A stretch of DNA of 64,000 nucleotides. It comes from Aeromonas rivipollensis (lineage in GTDB: Bacteria; Pseudomonadota; Gammaproteobacteria; Enterobacterales; Aeromonadaceae). This document shows positions 22,358 to 31,720 of this stretch, piece by piece (within the stretch, counting starts at the first letter, position 1; each line of letters starts with the position of its first letter). The DNA lies in contig NZ_JAAILA010000005.1 of NCBI RefSeq assembly GCF_010974825.1, positions 46,055-110,054 on the forward strand. Reading direction: 5' to 3'. The translations under genes were made by a program, and so were the position numbers. Under the pieces are notes generated by a model. It searched no databases and was not told where the DNA came from. It saw only the letters and a list, made by a program, of their open reading frames with translations.

Positions 22358-23116
22358 ATGAAATCCACCATCAAGCTGATCTCCGGCGCCGCCATTCTGC
22401 TGGCCAGCCTGTCCGGCCAGGCCATTGCCCAGGAAACCATCAAGGTCGGCATGTCCGGCAAGTACTTCCCGTTCACCTTCGTCAAGCAGGACAAGCTGCA
22501 AGGCTTCGAGGTGGACATGTGGAACCAGATCGGTGAGCGCACCGGTTACAAGGTCGAGTTCGTCACCGCCAGCTTCTCCGGCCTGTTCGGCATGCTGGAA
22601 ACCGGTCGCGTCGATACCATCTCCAACCAGATCACCATCACCGACGAGCGCAAGGCCAAGTACGCCTTCTCCCAACCCTACGTCTATGACGGCGCCCAGA
22701 TAGTGGTGCGCAAGGGCAACAGCACCATCCACGGTCTCAAGGATCTGGAAGGCAAGACGGTCGCGGTGAACCTGGGCTCCAACTTCGAAGAGCTGCTGCG
22801 CAAGAACGACCCGAACAAGAAGATCGACATCCGCACCTATGACTCCAGCTTCGAGCAGGACGTTGCCCTGGGTCGCATCGATGCCTTCGTGATGGACCGC
22901 GTCTCCACCGCCCAGCTGATCAAGGAATCCAAACTGCCGCTGCAACAGGCCGGCGCACCGTTCGAGACAATCGAGAACGCCCTGCCCTTCCTGAAGACCC
23001 CGGAAAAACAGGCCGTGCTGAAGAAGGTCGACGAGGCACTGACCGCCATGCGTAAAGACGGTTCCCTGACCAAGATCTCGGAAAAATGGTTCGCAGCGGA
23101 CATCACCAGCAAATAA
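22358..23116 (+). CDS. Polar amino-acid ABC transporter, periplasmic binding protein
   Basis: A 252-residue periplasmic protein with signal peptide (MKSTIKLISGAAILLASLSGQAIA, then QETIKVG). The SBP family 3 fold is shown by GKYFPFTFVKQDKLQGFEVDMW and VDTISNQITITDERKAKY. The last motif resembles cystine-type binding proteins (FliY/TcyJ class), but ligand specificity is inferred. It is the first gene of a three-gene transporter placed between dnaA and rpmH. Confidence 0.92.
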   Translation: MKSTIKLISGAAILLASLSGQAIAQETIKVGMSGKYFPFTFVKQDKLQGFEVDMWNQIGERTGYKVEFVTASFSGLFGMLETGRVDTISNQITITDERKAKYAFSQPYVYDGAQIVVRKGNSTIHGLKDLEGKTVAVNLGSNFEELLRKNDPNKKIDIRTYDSSFEQDVALGRIDAFVMDRVSTAQLIKESKLPLQQAGAPFETIENALPFLKTPEKQAVLKKVDEALTAMRKDGSLTKISEKWFAADITSK

Positions 23117-23785
23117 ATGATGGAATTTGATCTCGAGTACACGCTAGGGCTGTTTCCCATCCTGCTCAAATACCTGGGCACTACTATGGAAATGGCCCTG
23201 TGGGGATTCGTATTGGCACTCGTACTGTCGCTGGCCCTGGCGATAGTACGGGTGTTTCGCGTTCCCGCAATTCACTGGCTGGCGATGCTGTATATCTCGT
23301 TCTTCCGGGGGACTCCCCTGCTCGTCCAGCTGTTCCTGCTCTACTACGGGCTGCCGCAACTGTTCCCGATCTTCGTGGGGATGGATGCCTTTACCGCCGC
23401 CATCATAGGTCTGACCCTGCACTTCGCCGCCTACATGGCCGAGTCGATCCGGGCCGCCATTCTCGGCATCCACAAGAGCCAGATGGAAGCCGCCCTCAGC
23501 ATCGGCATGAGTCGTTACCAGGCGATGCGGCGGATCATACTGCCGCAGGCGGCCCGCATCGCGACGCCGTCGCTGATGAACTACTTCATCGACATGATCA
23601 AGAGCACCTCACTGGCGTTTACCCTGGGGGTGGCCGAGATCATGGGCAAGGCGCAGATGGAGGCCTCCTCCTCCTTCAAGTTCTTCGAGAGCTTCATGGC
23701 AGTGGCCCTGGTCTACTGGGTGGTGGTGATCTTCTTTACCCGCTTGCAGCACCTGCTGGAAGTACGCCTCAATCGTGCTTACTAA
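23117..23785 (+). CDS. Polar amino-acid ABC transporter permease
   Basis: A 222-residue inner-membrane permease of the HisM/GlnP class. The EAA loop EAALSIGMSRYQAMRRIILPQAARIATPS contacts the ATPase. The ATG follows the binding-protein stop with no gap (a second ATG is at 23120). Its end, TRLQHLLEVRLNRAY, is echoed in frame after the stop (to 23866). Confidence 0.93.
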   Translation: MMEFDLEYTLGLFPILLKYLGTTMEMALWGFVLALVLSLALAIVRVFRVPAIHWLAMLYISFFRGTPLLVQLFLLYYGLPQLFPIFVGMDAFTAAIIGLTLHFAAYMAESIRAAILGIHKSQMEAALSIGMSRYQAMRRIILPQAARIATPSLMNYFIDMIKSTSLAFTLGVAEIMGKAQMEASSSFKFFESFMAVALVYWVVVIFFTRLQHLLEVRLNRAY

Positions 23786-23866
23786 GAGGATGCCAGCGAT
23801 GATGAACAAGCCATTACCCACTTGCGGCACAGGCTGGAAGTACCTCTCAACGGCCGCGCCTATTAA
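23786..23866 (+). other. Echo of the permease 3' end
   Basis: Directly after the permease stop and in the same frame, the sequence reads THLRHRLEVPLNGRAY then TAA, mirroring the permease end TRLQHLLEVRLNRAY. The two TAA codons are 81 bp apart. A different frame from the ATG at 23799/23802 runs through it and overlaps the ATPase start in an ATGA. It looks like a diverged duplicate of the gene end. Confidence 0.55.
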
Positions 23867-23878
23867 AGGAGACCTGTC

Positions 23879-24613
23879 ATGATCAAGTTAACGGGTCTTG
23901 CCAAGGCCTATGACGGCAATCAGGTATTGAACGGCATCGATCTGGAGGTGAAGAAGGGGGACATTGTCGTCATCATCGGCCCCTCCGGCACCGGCAAGTC
24001 AACCCTGCTGCGCTGCCTGAACCTGCTGGAGACCCCGGATGCAGGCACCCTTGCCATCGACGACCTTGAGCTGGATCTGGCCCATGCCAGCGAGCAGCAG
24101 GCCATAGAGCTGCGCAAGCGCGCCTCCTTCGTGTTCCAGAACTATGCCCTGTTCGCCAACAAGACGGCGCTCGACAACATAGCCGAAGGGCTGATCACCG
24201 TCTGGAAACAGCCGAAGGCGGAGGCCAGGGCCACCGCCCTTGGCATCCTCAAGGACATAGGCCTCGCCGACAAGCAGGATGCCTACCCGGCGTCCCTGTC
24301 CGGCGGACAGCAGCAGCGGGTCGGCATAGGCCGCGCCATGGCGGCTCACTCCAAGGTCATCCTGTTTGACGAGCCCACCTCGGCCCTGGATCCCGAATGG
24401 GTCGACGAGGTGCTGGGGTTGATGAAGGAGCTCGCCCGCCAGCACCAGACCATGGTGGTGGTGACCCACGAGATCGAGTTCGCCCGTGATGTCGCCGATC
24501 GGGTGATCTTCATGGAGGGGGGCCGGATCGTCGAACAGGGCCCGCCGGATCAGATATTGGTCGATCCCAAGGATCCCCGTACCCGGGAGTTTTTGCGGAA
24601 AGTCCTTAAATAG
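23879..24613 (+). CDS. Polar amino-acid ABC transporter ATP-binding protein
   Basis: A 244-residue ABC ATPase with Walker [10 protein letters not shown], signature LSGGQQQR, Walker [14 protein letters not shown] and the H-loop VVVTHE. It powers the importer encoded just upstream. AAAGGAGA provides the ribosome-binding site. A terminator follows at 24622. Confidence 0.95.
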   Translation: MIKLTGLAKAYDGNQVLNGIDLEVKKGDIVVIIGPSGTGKSTLLRCLNLLETPDAGTLAIDDLELDLAHASEQQAIELRKRASFVFQNYALFANKTALDNIAEGLITVWKQPKAEARATALGILKDIGLADKQDAYPASLSGGQQQRVGIGRAMAAHSKVILFDEPTSALDPEWVDEVLGLMKELARQHQTMVVVTHEIEFARDVADRVIFMEGGRIVEQGPPDQILVDPKDPRTREFLRKVLK

Positions 24614-24621
24614 CTCTCTCT

Positions 24622-24645
24622 TTGGCGGCCTGGCCGCCTTTTTTC
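24622..24645 (+). terminator. Terminator after the amino-acid transporter operon
   Basis: The GC-rich stem GGCGGCC/GGCCGCC is followed by a T run, 8 bases after the ATPase stop. Confidence 0.8.
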
Positions 24646-24656
24646 TTGGTGGATCC

Positions 24657-24684
24657 TTGTTTAACCCGGGGTTGCCAGTATAAT
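24657..24684 (+). promoter_or_regulatory. Candidate upstream promoter for rpmH
   Basis: TTGTTT, a 16-base spacer and a perfect TATAAT (24679-24684) form a sigma-70-like promoter about 200 bases upstream of rpmH. Confidence 0.45.
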
Positions 24685-24764
24685 TCGGGGCCCTTGATCC
24701 TCCGGATCCTGCCAGCTTCTCCTGCTTATTGTTGAGCCAGAAGAAGATGAGAGGGAACGGCGGA

Positions 24765-24793
24765 TTGACGAGAAGCCGAACTCTGTTTAGAAT
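24765..24793 (+). promoter_or_regulatory. Main sigma-70 promoter for rpmH-rnpA
   Basis: TTGACG (24765-24770), a 17-base spacer and TAGAAT (24788-24793) match a strong sigma-70 promoter, leaving a leader of about 80 bases before rpmH. Confidence 0.7.
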
Positions 24794-24882
24794 TCGGCCT
24801 CTTTTGCTAGTCGTCACACGCTATAGCTGGCGCGTCGGCTAAGTGTGACAATCAAAACTGTACAGAAATACGGAATCGAATC

Positions 24883-25017
24883 ATGAAACGTACTTTTCAA
24901 CCGTCCAACCTGAAGCGCAAGCGCTCTCACGGTTTCCGCGCTCGCATGGCTACCGCCAACGGCCGCAAAGTTCTGGCCGCTCGTCGTGCCAAGGGTCGTG
25001 CCCGCCTGGTAGTCTAA
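24883..25017 (+). CDS. rpmH: 50S ribosomal protein L34
   Basis: A 44-residue, very basic protein starting [20 protein letters not shown] and ending [12 protein letters not shown], which is L34 throughout. Its TAA shares an A with the rnpA ATG, so the two are cotranslated. Confidence 0.98.
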   Translation: MKRTFQPSNLKRKRSHGFRARMATANGRKVLAARRAKGRARLVV

Positions 25018-25376
25018 TGCCTACCCAGCACACCTTCTCTCGGGAGTTACGTCTGTTAACTCCCGAACACTTCAAACGCGTTTTCGCCGAGCCTGTCCGG
25101 GCCGCTTCTCCGCAAATTACGCTTCTTGCTTGCCCCAATTCCCTCGAACACCCCCGTCTTGGCCTAGCTGTGCCCAAAAAAGCACTCAAGCGTGCCGTCT
25201 GGCGTAACCGTGTCAAACGAGTGGTGCGGGAGAGCTTCCGTCTCAATCAGGCCAATCTGCCCGCTATCGACATCGTCGTCATAGCCAAGGGTGGCGTAAA
25301 GGAGATGGACAACGAAGAGCTGTTCAAGTTACTGGAAAAGCTATGGCGCACTCTGTCACGCCGTTGCAATGGGTAG
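25017..25376 (+). CDS. rnpA: Ribonuclease P protein component
   Basis: A 119-residue basic protein that assists RNase P RNA in maturing tRNA 5' ends. The signature is [26 protein letters not shown] (about residues 46-71, the RNR motif). It overlaps yidD by 34 bases at its 3' end. Confidence 0.97.
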   Translation: MPTQHTFSRELRLLTPEHFKRVFAEPVRAASPQITLLACPNSLEHPRLGLAVPKKALKRAVWRNRVKRVVRESFRLNQANLPAIDIVVIAKGGVKEMDNEELFKLLEKLWRTLSRRCNG

Positions 25377-25591
25377 CTATCAAACTGATACGCCTGTATC
25401 AGCTAATCATTAGTCCCCTGCTCGGGCCGCGCTGCCGTTTCACCCCGACTTGTTCCCAATTTGCGATAGAAGCAATCCGACTTCACGGTTTCATAAAAGG
25501 CGTTTGGTTAGCCAGCAAACGTCTATTAAAATGCCATCCCTTATCCGAGGGTGGTTATGACCCGGTTCCGCAACCAAAGCGAAGAAACTGA
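25343..25591 (+). CDS. yidD: Membrane protein insertion efficiency factor YidD
   Basis: An 82-residue protein with the family block [20 protein letters not shown], two of its three conserved Cys and GGYDPVP near the end. An amphipathic N-terminus associates with the membrane, where it aids YidC/Sec insertion. It is sandwiched between rnpA and yidC as usual. Confidence 0.96.
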   Translation: MAHSVTPLQWVAIKLIRLYQLIISPLLGPRCRFTPTCSQFAIEAIRLHGFIKGVWLASKRLLKCHPLSEGGYDPVPQPKRRN

Positions 25592-25596
25592 AGACT

Positions 25597-27243
25597 ATGG
25601 AATCACAACGCAATTTACTCCTGATCGGTTTGCTGTTCGTGAGCTTCTTGCTCTGGCAACAGTGGGAGTCCGACAAGGCTCCGAAGCCGGCCCCGACTAC
25701 CGTGGCCCAAACCGAACATTTCGTACCTGAAGCCGGTCAGACCGGTGATATTCCTCAGGTTTCCGAGCAAGCCAACGCCACTACCGCACGCAAGCTTGTC
25801 ACCGTCTCCTCCGACGTGCTCAAGCTGACCCTGGATACCCAGGGCGGTGACATCGTCTCTGCCGAACTGCTGGCCCACAAGCTGGAAGAAGGCAAGGAAC
25901 AGCCGTTCACCCTGCTGACCAGCCAGCCTGCGCACCTCTATGTTGCCCAGAGTGGTCTGGTCGGTCGCGATGGTCCTGACAGCCAGGCCCAGGGTCGTCC
26001 CACCTACGAAGCCGCCCAGACCAGCTACCAGCTGGCCGACGGTCAGGATCAAGTCGTCGTGCCGATGACCTGGACCGACAGCAAGGGCGTGGTCTTCACC
26101 AAGGAGTTCGTGCTCAAGCGCGGTGACTACGCCATCGGCGTCGATTACAAGATCGACAACAAGTCTGCCGAACCGGTTCAGGTGCAGTTCTACGGTCAGC
26201 TGAAGCAGACCGTGACTACACCGAAGGACCAGGAAGGTCATGCCATGGTGGCCAGTGCCTACCGTGGTGGTGCCTTCTCCAGCGAAGATACCCGCTACAA
26301 GAAGTACACCTTCGACGAGATGAAGGATGCCGACCTGAACAAGACCACCAAGGGTGGTTGGGTCGCCATGCTGCAACACTACTTCGTCTCTGCCTGGGCA
26401 CCGAACGCCGAGGACACCAACAGCTTCTACAGCCGCGTGATCCCGGGTAAAGACCAGGCCATCATAGGCTACAAGGCGCCGCTGGTTGATGTGGCTGCCG
26501 GTCAGCAGGCCGAAGTGAGCGGCAAGCTGTGGGTCGGTCCCAAGTTGCAGGATCAGATGGCCAAGGTGGCAAATCACCTGGACCTGACCGTCGACTACGG
26601 CTGGCTCTGGTTCATCGCCCAGCCGCTGCACTGGTTGCTGACCGTGTTCCACGGTTTCGTCCAGAACTGGGGCCTGGCCATCATCATGCTGACCCTGCTG
26701 GTACGCGGCATCATGTTCCCGCTGACCAAGGCCCAGTACACCTCCATGGCCAAGATGCGCATGCTGCAACCCAAGCTGGCAGCGCTCAAGGAACGCTTCG
26801 GTGACGATCGCCAGAAGATGTCCCAGGGCATGATGGAGCTGTACAAGAAGGAGAAGGTCAACCCGCTCGGTGGCTGTCTGCCGATCCTGGTGCAGATGCC
26901 CATCTTCATCGCCCTGTACTGGGCACTGATGGAGTCTGTCGAGCTGCGTCACGCGCCGTTCGCCCTGTGGATCACCGACCTGTCGGTGAAGGACCCCTTC
27001 TTCGTGCTGCCAATCCTCATGGGTGCCTCCATGTGGTATCTGCAGAAGATGAGCCCGACCACCATCACGGACCCGATGCAGCAGAAGGTGATGCAGTTCA
27101 TGCCGATCATCTTCACCTTCATGTTCCTCTGGTTCCCGGCAGGTCTGACCCTGTACTGGCTGGTGAGCAACGTCATCTCCATCATCCAGCAGACCATCAT
27201 CTATCGTCAGCTGGAGAAGAAAGGCCTGCACTCACGCACTTGA
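25597..27243 (+). CDS. yidC: Membrane protein insertase YidC (Oxa1 family)
   Basis: A 548-residue inner-membrane insertase. Residues 1-22 form the first span (NLLLIGLLFVSFLLWQQW). The periplasmic P1 domain covers about 60-330 and the conserved 5-span core about 350-540, with KEKVNPLGGCLPILVQMPIF and GLTLYWLVSN. It works with SecYEG or alone to insert proteins such as ATP synthase subunit c. Confidence 0.98.
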   Translation: MESQRNLLLIGLLFVSFLLWQQWESDKAPKPAPTTVAQTEHFVPEAGQTGDIPQVSEQANATTARKLVTVSSDVLKLTLDTQGGDIVSAELLAHKLEEGKEQPFTLLTSQPAHLYVAQSGLVGRDGPDSQAQGRPTYEAAQTSYQLADGQDQVVVPMTWTDSKGVVFTKEFVLKRGDYAIGVDYKIDNKSAEPVQVQFYGQLKQTVTTPKDQEGHAMVASAYRGGAFSSEDTRYKKYTFDEMKDADLNKTTKGGWVAMLQHYFVSAWAPNAEDTNSFYSRVIPGKDQAIIGYKAPLVDVAAGQQAEVSGKLWVGPKLQDQMAKVANHLDLTVDYGWLWFIAQPLHWLLTVFHGFVQNWGLAIIMLTLLVRGIMFPLTKAQYTSMAKMRMLQPKLAALKERFGDDRQKMSQGMMELYKKEKVNPLGGCLPILVQMPIFIALYWALMESVELRHAPFALWITDLSVKDPFFVLPILMGASMWYLQKMSPTTITDPMQQKVMQFMPIIFTFMFLWFPAGLTLYWLVSNVISIIQQTIIYRQLEKKGLHSRT

Positions 27244-27273
27244 TGCGCAGCCCATCTTCCCTGATGACAAAAG

Positions 27274-27298
27274 AGGCGGCCCTGGGGCCGCCTTTTTT
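27274..27298 (+). terminator. Terminator after yidC
   Basis: The 8-bp stem AGGCGGCC/GGCCGCCT with a CTGG loop is followed by T6. Confidence 0.8.
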
Positions 27299-27351
27299 AT
27301 TACAATGTCCGCAATGACCGACCCTATTACCGAACAGATGAGCCAAGCAAG

Positions 27352-28713
27352 ATGACAACAGATACGATCGTGGCCCAGGCCACTGCCCCCGGCCGGGGTG
27401 GCGTCGGCATAGTCCGCATCTCAGGCCCCGCCGCCGAACGAGTCGCCGAAATCGTGCTCGGTCGACTGCCCAGGGTGCGTTATGCCGAATATCTGCCGTT
27501 CAAGGACGAGCAGGGCCAGCCCCTGGATCAGGGCATAGCCCTGCTGTTCAAGGCCCCCAACAGCTTCACCGGCGAGGATGTGCTGGAGCTGCAAGGCCAC
27601 GGCGGACCCGTCATCCTGGACATGCTGATCCGCCGTATCCTGCAAATCGAGGGCATACGCCCCGCCCGTCCCGGCGAGTTCAGCGAACGCGCCTTCCTCA
27701 ACGACAAGCTGGATCTGGCCCAGGCCGAGGCCATCGCCGACCTGATCGAAGCCTCCAGCGAGCAGGCCGCCCGCAGCGCCATGCACTCCCTGCAGGGGCA
27801 GTTCTCCGGCAAGATCCAGCAACTGGTGGAAAGCCTCACCAGATTGAGGATCTATGTGGAGGCCGCCATCGACTTCCCGGACGAGGAGATCGACTTCCTC
27901 TCAGACGGCAAGGTCGCGGGGGATCTCTACGCCATCATGGACGAGCTGGATGACGTGCGCGGCGAGGCCAAGCAGGGCGCCCTGTTGCGGGAAGGGATGA
28001 AGGTGGTGATCGCCGGCCGTCCCAATGCCGGCAAGTCCAGCCTGCTCAACGCCCTGGCCGGGCGCGAGTCCGCCATAGTCACCGAAATCGCCGGCACCAC
28101 CCGCGACGTGCTGCGGGAACACATCCACCTGGACGGCATGCCGCTGCACATCATAGACACCGCCGGCCTGCGCGATACCCAGGACAAGGTGGAGCAGATC
28201 GGCATAGAGCGCGCCTGGGCCGAAATAGAGCAGGCCGACCGGGTGCTCTTCATGGTGGATGGCACCACCACGGACGCGGTCGACCCGCGGGAGATCTGGC
28301 CGGAATTTGTTGATCGGTTGCCAAAAAACATCGGCCTCACCGTCATTCGCAACAAGGCCGACCTGACAGGCGAGGATCTGGCACCTAGCCAGGAACTGGG
28401 CCACGCCGTCTACCGCATCTCAGCCAAGACAGAGCTGGGGCTGCCCGCCCTGCGCGAGCACCTGAAGGCCTGCATGGGCTTCCAGGGCAACACCGAAGGG
28501 GGCTTCATGGCCCGCCGCCGTCACCTGGATGCCCTGGAGCGAGCCGCCGAGCGGCTGCTGGTGGCCAAGGAGCAGCTCGAGGTCTATGTGGCAGGCGAAC
28601 TGGTGGCCGAGGAGCTGCGCCTGGCGCAGGAGTCCTTGAGCGAGATCACCGGCGAGTTCAGCTCGGACGATCTGCTGGGCCGCATCTTCTCCAGCTTCTG
28701 CATCGGCAAATAA
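27352..28713 (+). CDS. mnmE: tRNA modification GTPase MnmE
   Basis: A 453-residue protein with an N-terminal tetrahydrofolate-binding domain ([21 protein letters not shown]), a helical domain, an inserted G domain ([22 protein letters not shown]) and the essential C-terminal CIGK. With MnmG (37674-39563) it makes the cmnm5U34 wobble modification. Confidence 0.98.
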   Translation: MTTDTIVAQATAPGRGGVGIVRISGPAAERVAEIVLGRLPRVRYAEYLPFKDEQGQPLDQGIALLFKAPNSFTGEDVLELQGHGGPVILDMLIRRILQIEGIRPARPGEFSERAFLNDKLDLAQAEAIADLIEASSEQAARSAMHSLQGQFSGKIQQLVESLTRLRIYVEAAIDFPDEEIDFLSDGKVAGDLYAIMDELDDVRGEAKQGALLREGMKVVIAGRPNAGKSSLLNALAGRESAIVTEIAGTTRDVLREHIHLDGMPLHIIDTAGLRDTQDKVEQIGIERAWAEIEQADRVLFMVDGTTTDAVDPREIWPEFVDRLPKNIGLTVIRNKADLTGEDLAPSQELGHAVYRISAKTELGLPALREHLKACMGFQGNTEGGFMARRRHLDALERAAERLLVAKEQLEVYVAGELVAEELRLAQESLSEITGEFSSDDLLGRIFSSFCIGK

Positions 28714-28732
28714 ACCTGCACGGCAGGCAATG

Positions 28733-28762
28733 AAAAGCCCGGGATGATTCCGGGCTTTTTTT
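28733..28762. terminator. Bidirectional terminator between mnmE and fhuB
   Basis: The stem AAAAGCCCGG/CCGGGCTTTT is followed by a long T run and sits between convergent genes. Confidence 0.8.
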
Positions 28763-28784
28763 TGTGCATTTTTTCTTCACAACC

Positions 28785-30767
28785 CTAGAGGCGGCGCAGG
28801 CACCACATGAAGTAAGCGCCCCCTAACAGGGTGGAGACCAGCCCGACCGGCACCTCCTGCGGGAACAGGATCTGCTGGCCGACCCAGTCCGCCAACACCA
28901 TCAGCAGGGCGCCACACCCAGCCGCACCGAGCAGGTGCCAGCGGGCCCGCACCAGCCCCATCAGCTTGGCCATGTGGGGGGCCAGCAAGCCGGCGAAGGA
29001 GAGCGGCCCTATGACCATGGTCGCGCTGGCGGTGAGCACGGCCACCAGCAGCAAGATGATGAGCTGGGCACGGTTAAGACGAATGCCGAGCGCCGTCGCC
29101 ACCGCAGGCCCCATGGGCATCAGATCGAGCCAGCGGCTCACCAGCAGGCAGGCCGCCAGCATCAGCAGCGCCAACCCTGTCAGGCCATAGGCCACCGGCA
29201 GGGTGACGTAATAGGTGGAGCCGGACATCCAGGAGAGCAGCTGCTGCACTCGCAGATCGCCGTTGGCCAGGGCGATGGCCTGCAGCGGCTCGAACAGCGC
29301 CGTGATGGCGATACCGGAGAGCAGGATCCGCTCAGGCTGGAAGCCGTGCTTGCGGTTGACCAGCACCAGCAGCAAGAGGCAGCCGAAAGCGCCTATCAGG
29401 CCCCCCAGCAGCATCATGGGCAGCGGCAAAGCGGGCAACAGCAGCGCAGTGGCAATAACCCCCATAAAGGTGCCGCCGCTCACCCCCAGCAGCTCGGGGC
29501 TCGCCATGGGGTTGTTGCTGACCCGCTGCAGCAGGGTGCCCGCCAGGGCCAGCAAGACCCCGGCCGCGCCCGCCGCCAGGGTACGCGGCAGGCGCCACTC
29601 CAGCTGGGCCTGCCACCTGAGCCAGCTCGGCCAGCTCCAGCCGTGCATCCCCTGCCCGACCAGCAGTGAGCCCAGCATGGCAATCCCCAACCCGAGCAGC
29701 AGCAGGCCGATAAGGCGAGCAGGTGCGCCATGGCGTGCCACCGTCAGGCCGCTGGCGGCCTTGGGGGCACCCGACTTGAAGGCAAGCCGAGGGATCAGCC
29801 AGAGCAGCAGCGGCGCCCCCAGCAGCGCCGTCATGGCCCCGGTCGGGATCAACACCGGCCAGAAGCGGCTCATGGATTGCAGCAGCAGATCGGTGGCCGC
29901 CAGCAGCAAGGCACCCAGTATGGGGGCCCACAGCAGGCGCTGGCCGAGCTGCCTCACCCCCAGCAGTCGCACCATGGCCGGCGCCGCCAGCCCGATAAAG
30001 CCGATCAGCCCCACCACGCTCACCACGCAGGCGGTGACGAAGACCGCGAGCCCAAGTCCGGCGAAGCGCAGCTGCTTGAGGGAGACCCCCAGACTGCGGG
30101 CGCTGGCATCGTCAAGCTCCAGCACACCAAGGGGGCGGACCAGCAGGGCGGCCAGGGCCCCGGCCACCAGCAGCCGCGGCAGCAGGTAGAGGACGCCGCT
30201 CCAGCTGTTCTGGGCCAGGGAACCGCTGCCCCACACCAGCAGGCCCTTGAGTTCCTCTTGGAAGAAGAGCAGCAGACCCATGCTGATGGCTGCCAGATAG
30301 AGGTTGATCACCAGCCCGGCGAACACGATGACCACGGGATTGAGCTGGCGACGCCAGGCCAGGGCAAACACCAGCCCCATGGCGAGGCTGCCCCCCGCCA
30401 TGGCGATCCACTCCCTGCCGATCAGCAGCCAGGAGGGAGCGAACAGGGTCACCATCATCAGCGCCAGCTGGGCGCCGGAGGCCACCCCGAGCGTGGTGGG
30501 GGACGCGAGGGGATTGCGCAGCACCTGCTGCATCAGGGTACCGGCCAGACCGAGGGCGGCACCGGCCAGCAGGCAGACCACCAGCCGCGGCAACCAGCTG
30601 AAGTGGATGACCGCCTGGCGAGCGTCGTCCAGCCTGGGAGAGAAGAGCGCTTGCCACCAGAGGGAGCCCGGCAGCTGGCGCGCCAGCTCACCACAGGCCA
30701 GCGCCAGGGTCAGCGCCAGCAGGCAGAGGCCCGGGCGCAGCAAGGGAGAGGAGACGAAAGGGTTCAT
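28785..30767 (-). CDS. fhuB: Fe(3+)-hydroxamate ABC transporter permease FhuB
   Basis: A 660-residue double-length FecCD-type permease: two homologous halves of about ten spans each, each with the motif NPLASPTTLG or NPMASPELLG. This fused form is diagnostic of FhuB. It forms the membrane channel for ferric hydroxamates with FhuC and FhuD. It overlaps fhuD by 4 bases and is the last gene of the locus. Confidence 0.95.
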   Translation of the reverse strand: MNPFVSSPLLRPGLCLLALTLALACGELARQLPGSLWWQALFSPRLDDARQAVIHFSWLPRLVVCLLAGAALGLAGTLMQQVLRNPLASPTTLGVASGAQLALMMVTLFAPSWLLIGREWIAMAGGSLAMGLVFALAWRRQLNPVVIVFAGLVINLYLAAISMGLLLFFQEELKGLLVWGSGSLAQNSWSGVLYLLPRLLVAGALAALLVRPLGVLELDDASARSLGVSLKQLRFAGLGLAVFVTACVVSVVGLIGFIGLAAPAMVRLLGVRQLGQRLLWAPILGALLLAATDLLLQSMSRFWPVLIPTGAMTALLGAPLLLWLIPRLAFKSGAPKAASGLTVARHGAPARLIGLLLLGLGIAMLGSLLVGQGMHGWSWPSWLRWQAQLEWRLPRTLAAGAAGVLLALAGTLLQRVSNNPMASPELLGVSGGTFMGVIATALLLPALPLPMMLLGGLIGAFGCLLLLVLVNRKHGFQPERILLSGIAITALFEPLQAIALANGDLRVQQLLSWMSGSTYYVTLPVAYGLTGLALLMLAACLLVSRWLDLMPMGPAVATALGIRLNRAQLIILLLVAVLTASATMVIGPLSFAGLLAPHMAKLMGLVRARWHLLGAAGCGALLMVLADWVGQQILFPQEVPVGLVSTLLGGAYFMWCLRRL

Positions 30768-31720
30768 TGGGCTTCTCCCTTGAGGGCCACGCTTGCCTGC
30801 TCCTGCAGGGCCTCGCCGAGCAGGGTGGCGAAACGACGGGCGGCCAGCATGCCGCCGAAACTCCAGGTCGCGGGCAGATGCAGCACGGGCGTGTTCTGTA
30901 CCAGCGGCAGGTGCTGCCAGAGCCCGGGTTCCTGCAGTTTTTCACTCACCCCCACGGGAATGGGATCCACCACCACCAGCCTGGCCTCGGGAATGGCCAA
31001 GAACTGCTCGAGACTGGCCACCGAGAAGCCCCAGGCGTTGGTCTCCCCCTGCCAGGCATTGCGCAGGCCAAGCCGCTGCATCACCGCCTCGAACAGGCTG
31101 TGGCGGCCAAACACCCGCACATGGCGCTCGTCGATGAACTGCACCACCAGCAAGGGGGGCAGATCGGCGGGCAGCGCCCCCTTCATCTGCGCCAGATCCC
31201 GCTCCAGCGCGGCGAGCTGGCGCTCGGCCTCGGCGGTTCTGTTCACCAGCGCGGCTATGGTCAGGGTCGCCTCACGCAGTCGAGGCCACAGCTCGGCATC
31301 GGGTTCATAGAGGGCGATGGACTGCACCGGCGCGATGCGGGACAGGGTCGGCTCAAGCGGTGCCGCCAGCGGGGATATGAGGATGAGATCGGGCTTGAGC
31401 TCCGCCAGTAGCTCCCGGTTGGGCTGGGCCCGCAGGCCTATGTCGATCACCTCGGCGGGGAGCCGGGGCTCGCCGACCCAGGCGCGATAGGAGTTCACAT
31501 CCCCCATGGCCAGCGGGGTCACGCCGAGGGCCAGCAGGGTTTCGGCTATGGTCCAGTCCACGGTGGCGATGCGAGGCACAGTGCTGGTGGCTTCGGTGGC
31601 GGTGGTAGGCTGCCCAGCCTGCGCCGCCAGCGGCAACAGCAGGCTGACGAGGCAGGAGGCAATCTTCAGTAGACGATTCAAGAGAGGACCCCGGCTAGAC
31701 GATGGCGATGGCGTGGTCAT
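30764..31720 (-). CDS. fhuD: Fe(3+)-hydroxamate-binding protein FhuD
   Basis: A periplasmic siderophore-binding protein (318 residues from this start). A hydrophobic signal segment (LLKIASCLVSLLLPLAAQA) is followed by the FecB/PeriBP fold (RIATVDWTIAETLLALGV, LKPDLILIS, VVVDPIPVGVSEKL). The ATG at 31720 overlaps fhuC by 26 bases; an ATG at 31765 is also possible. The order fhuC-fhuD-fhuB is the enteric one. Confidence 0.93.
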   Translation of the reverse strand: MTTPSPSSSRGPLLNRLLKIASCLVSLLLPLAAQAGQPTTATEATSTVPRIATVDWTIAETLLALGVTPLAMGDVNSYRAWVGEPRLPAEVIDIGLRAQPNRELLAELKPDLILISPLAAPLEPTLSRIAPVQSIALYEPDAELWPRLREATLTIAALVNRTAEAERQLAALERDLAQMKGALPADLPPLLVVQFIDERHVRVFGRHSLFEAVMQRLGLRNAWQGETNAWGFSVASLEQFLAIPEARLVVVDPIPVGVSEKLQEPGLWQHLPLVQNTPVLHLPATWSFGGMLAARRFATLLGEALQEQASVALKGEAQ

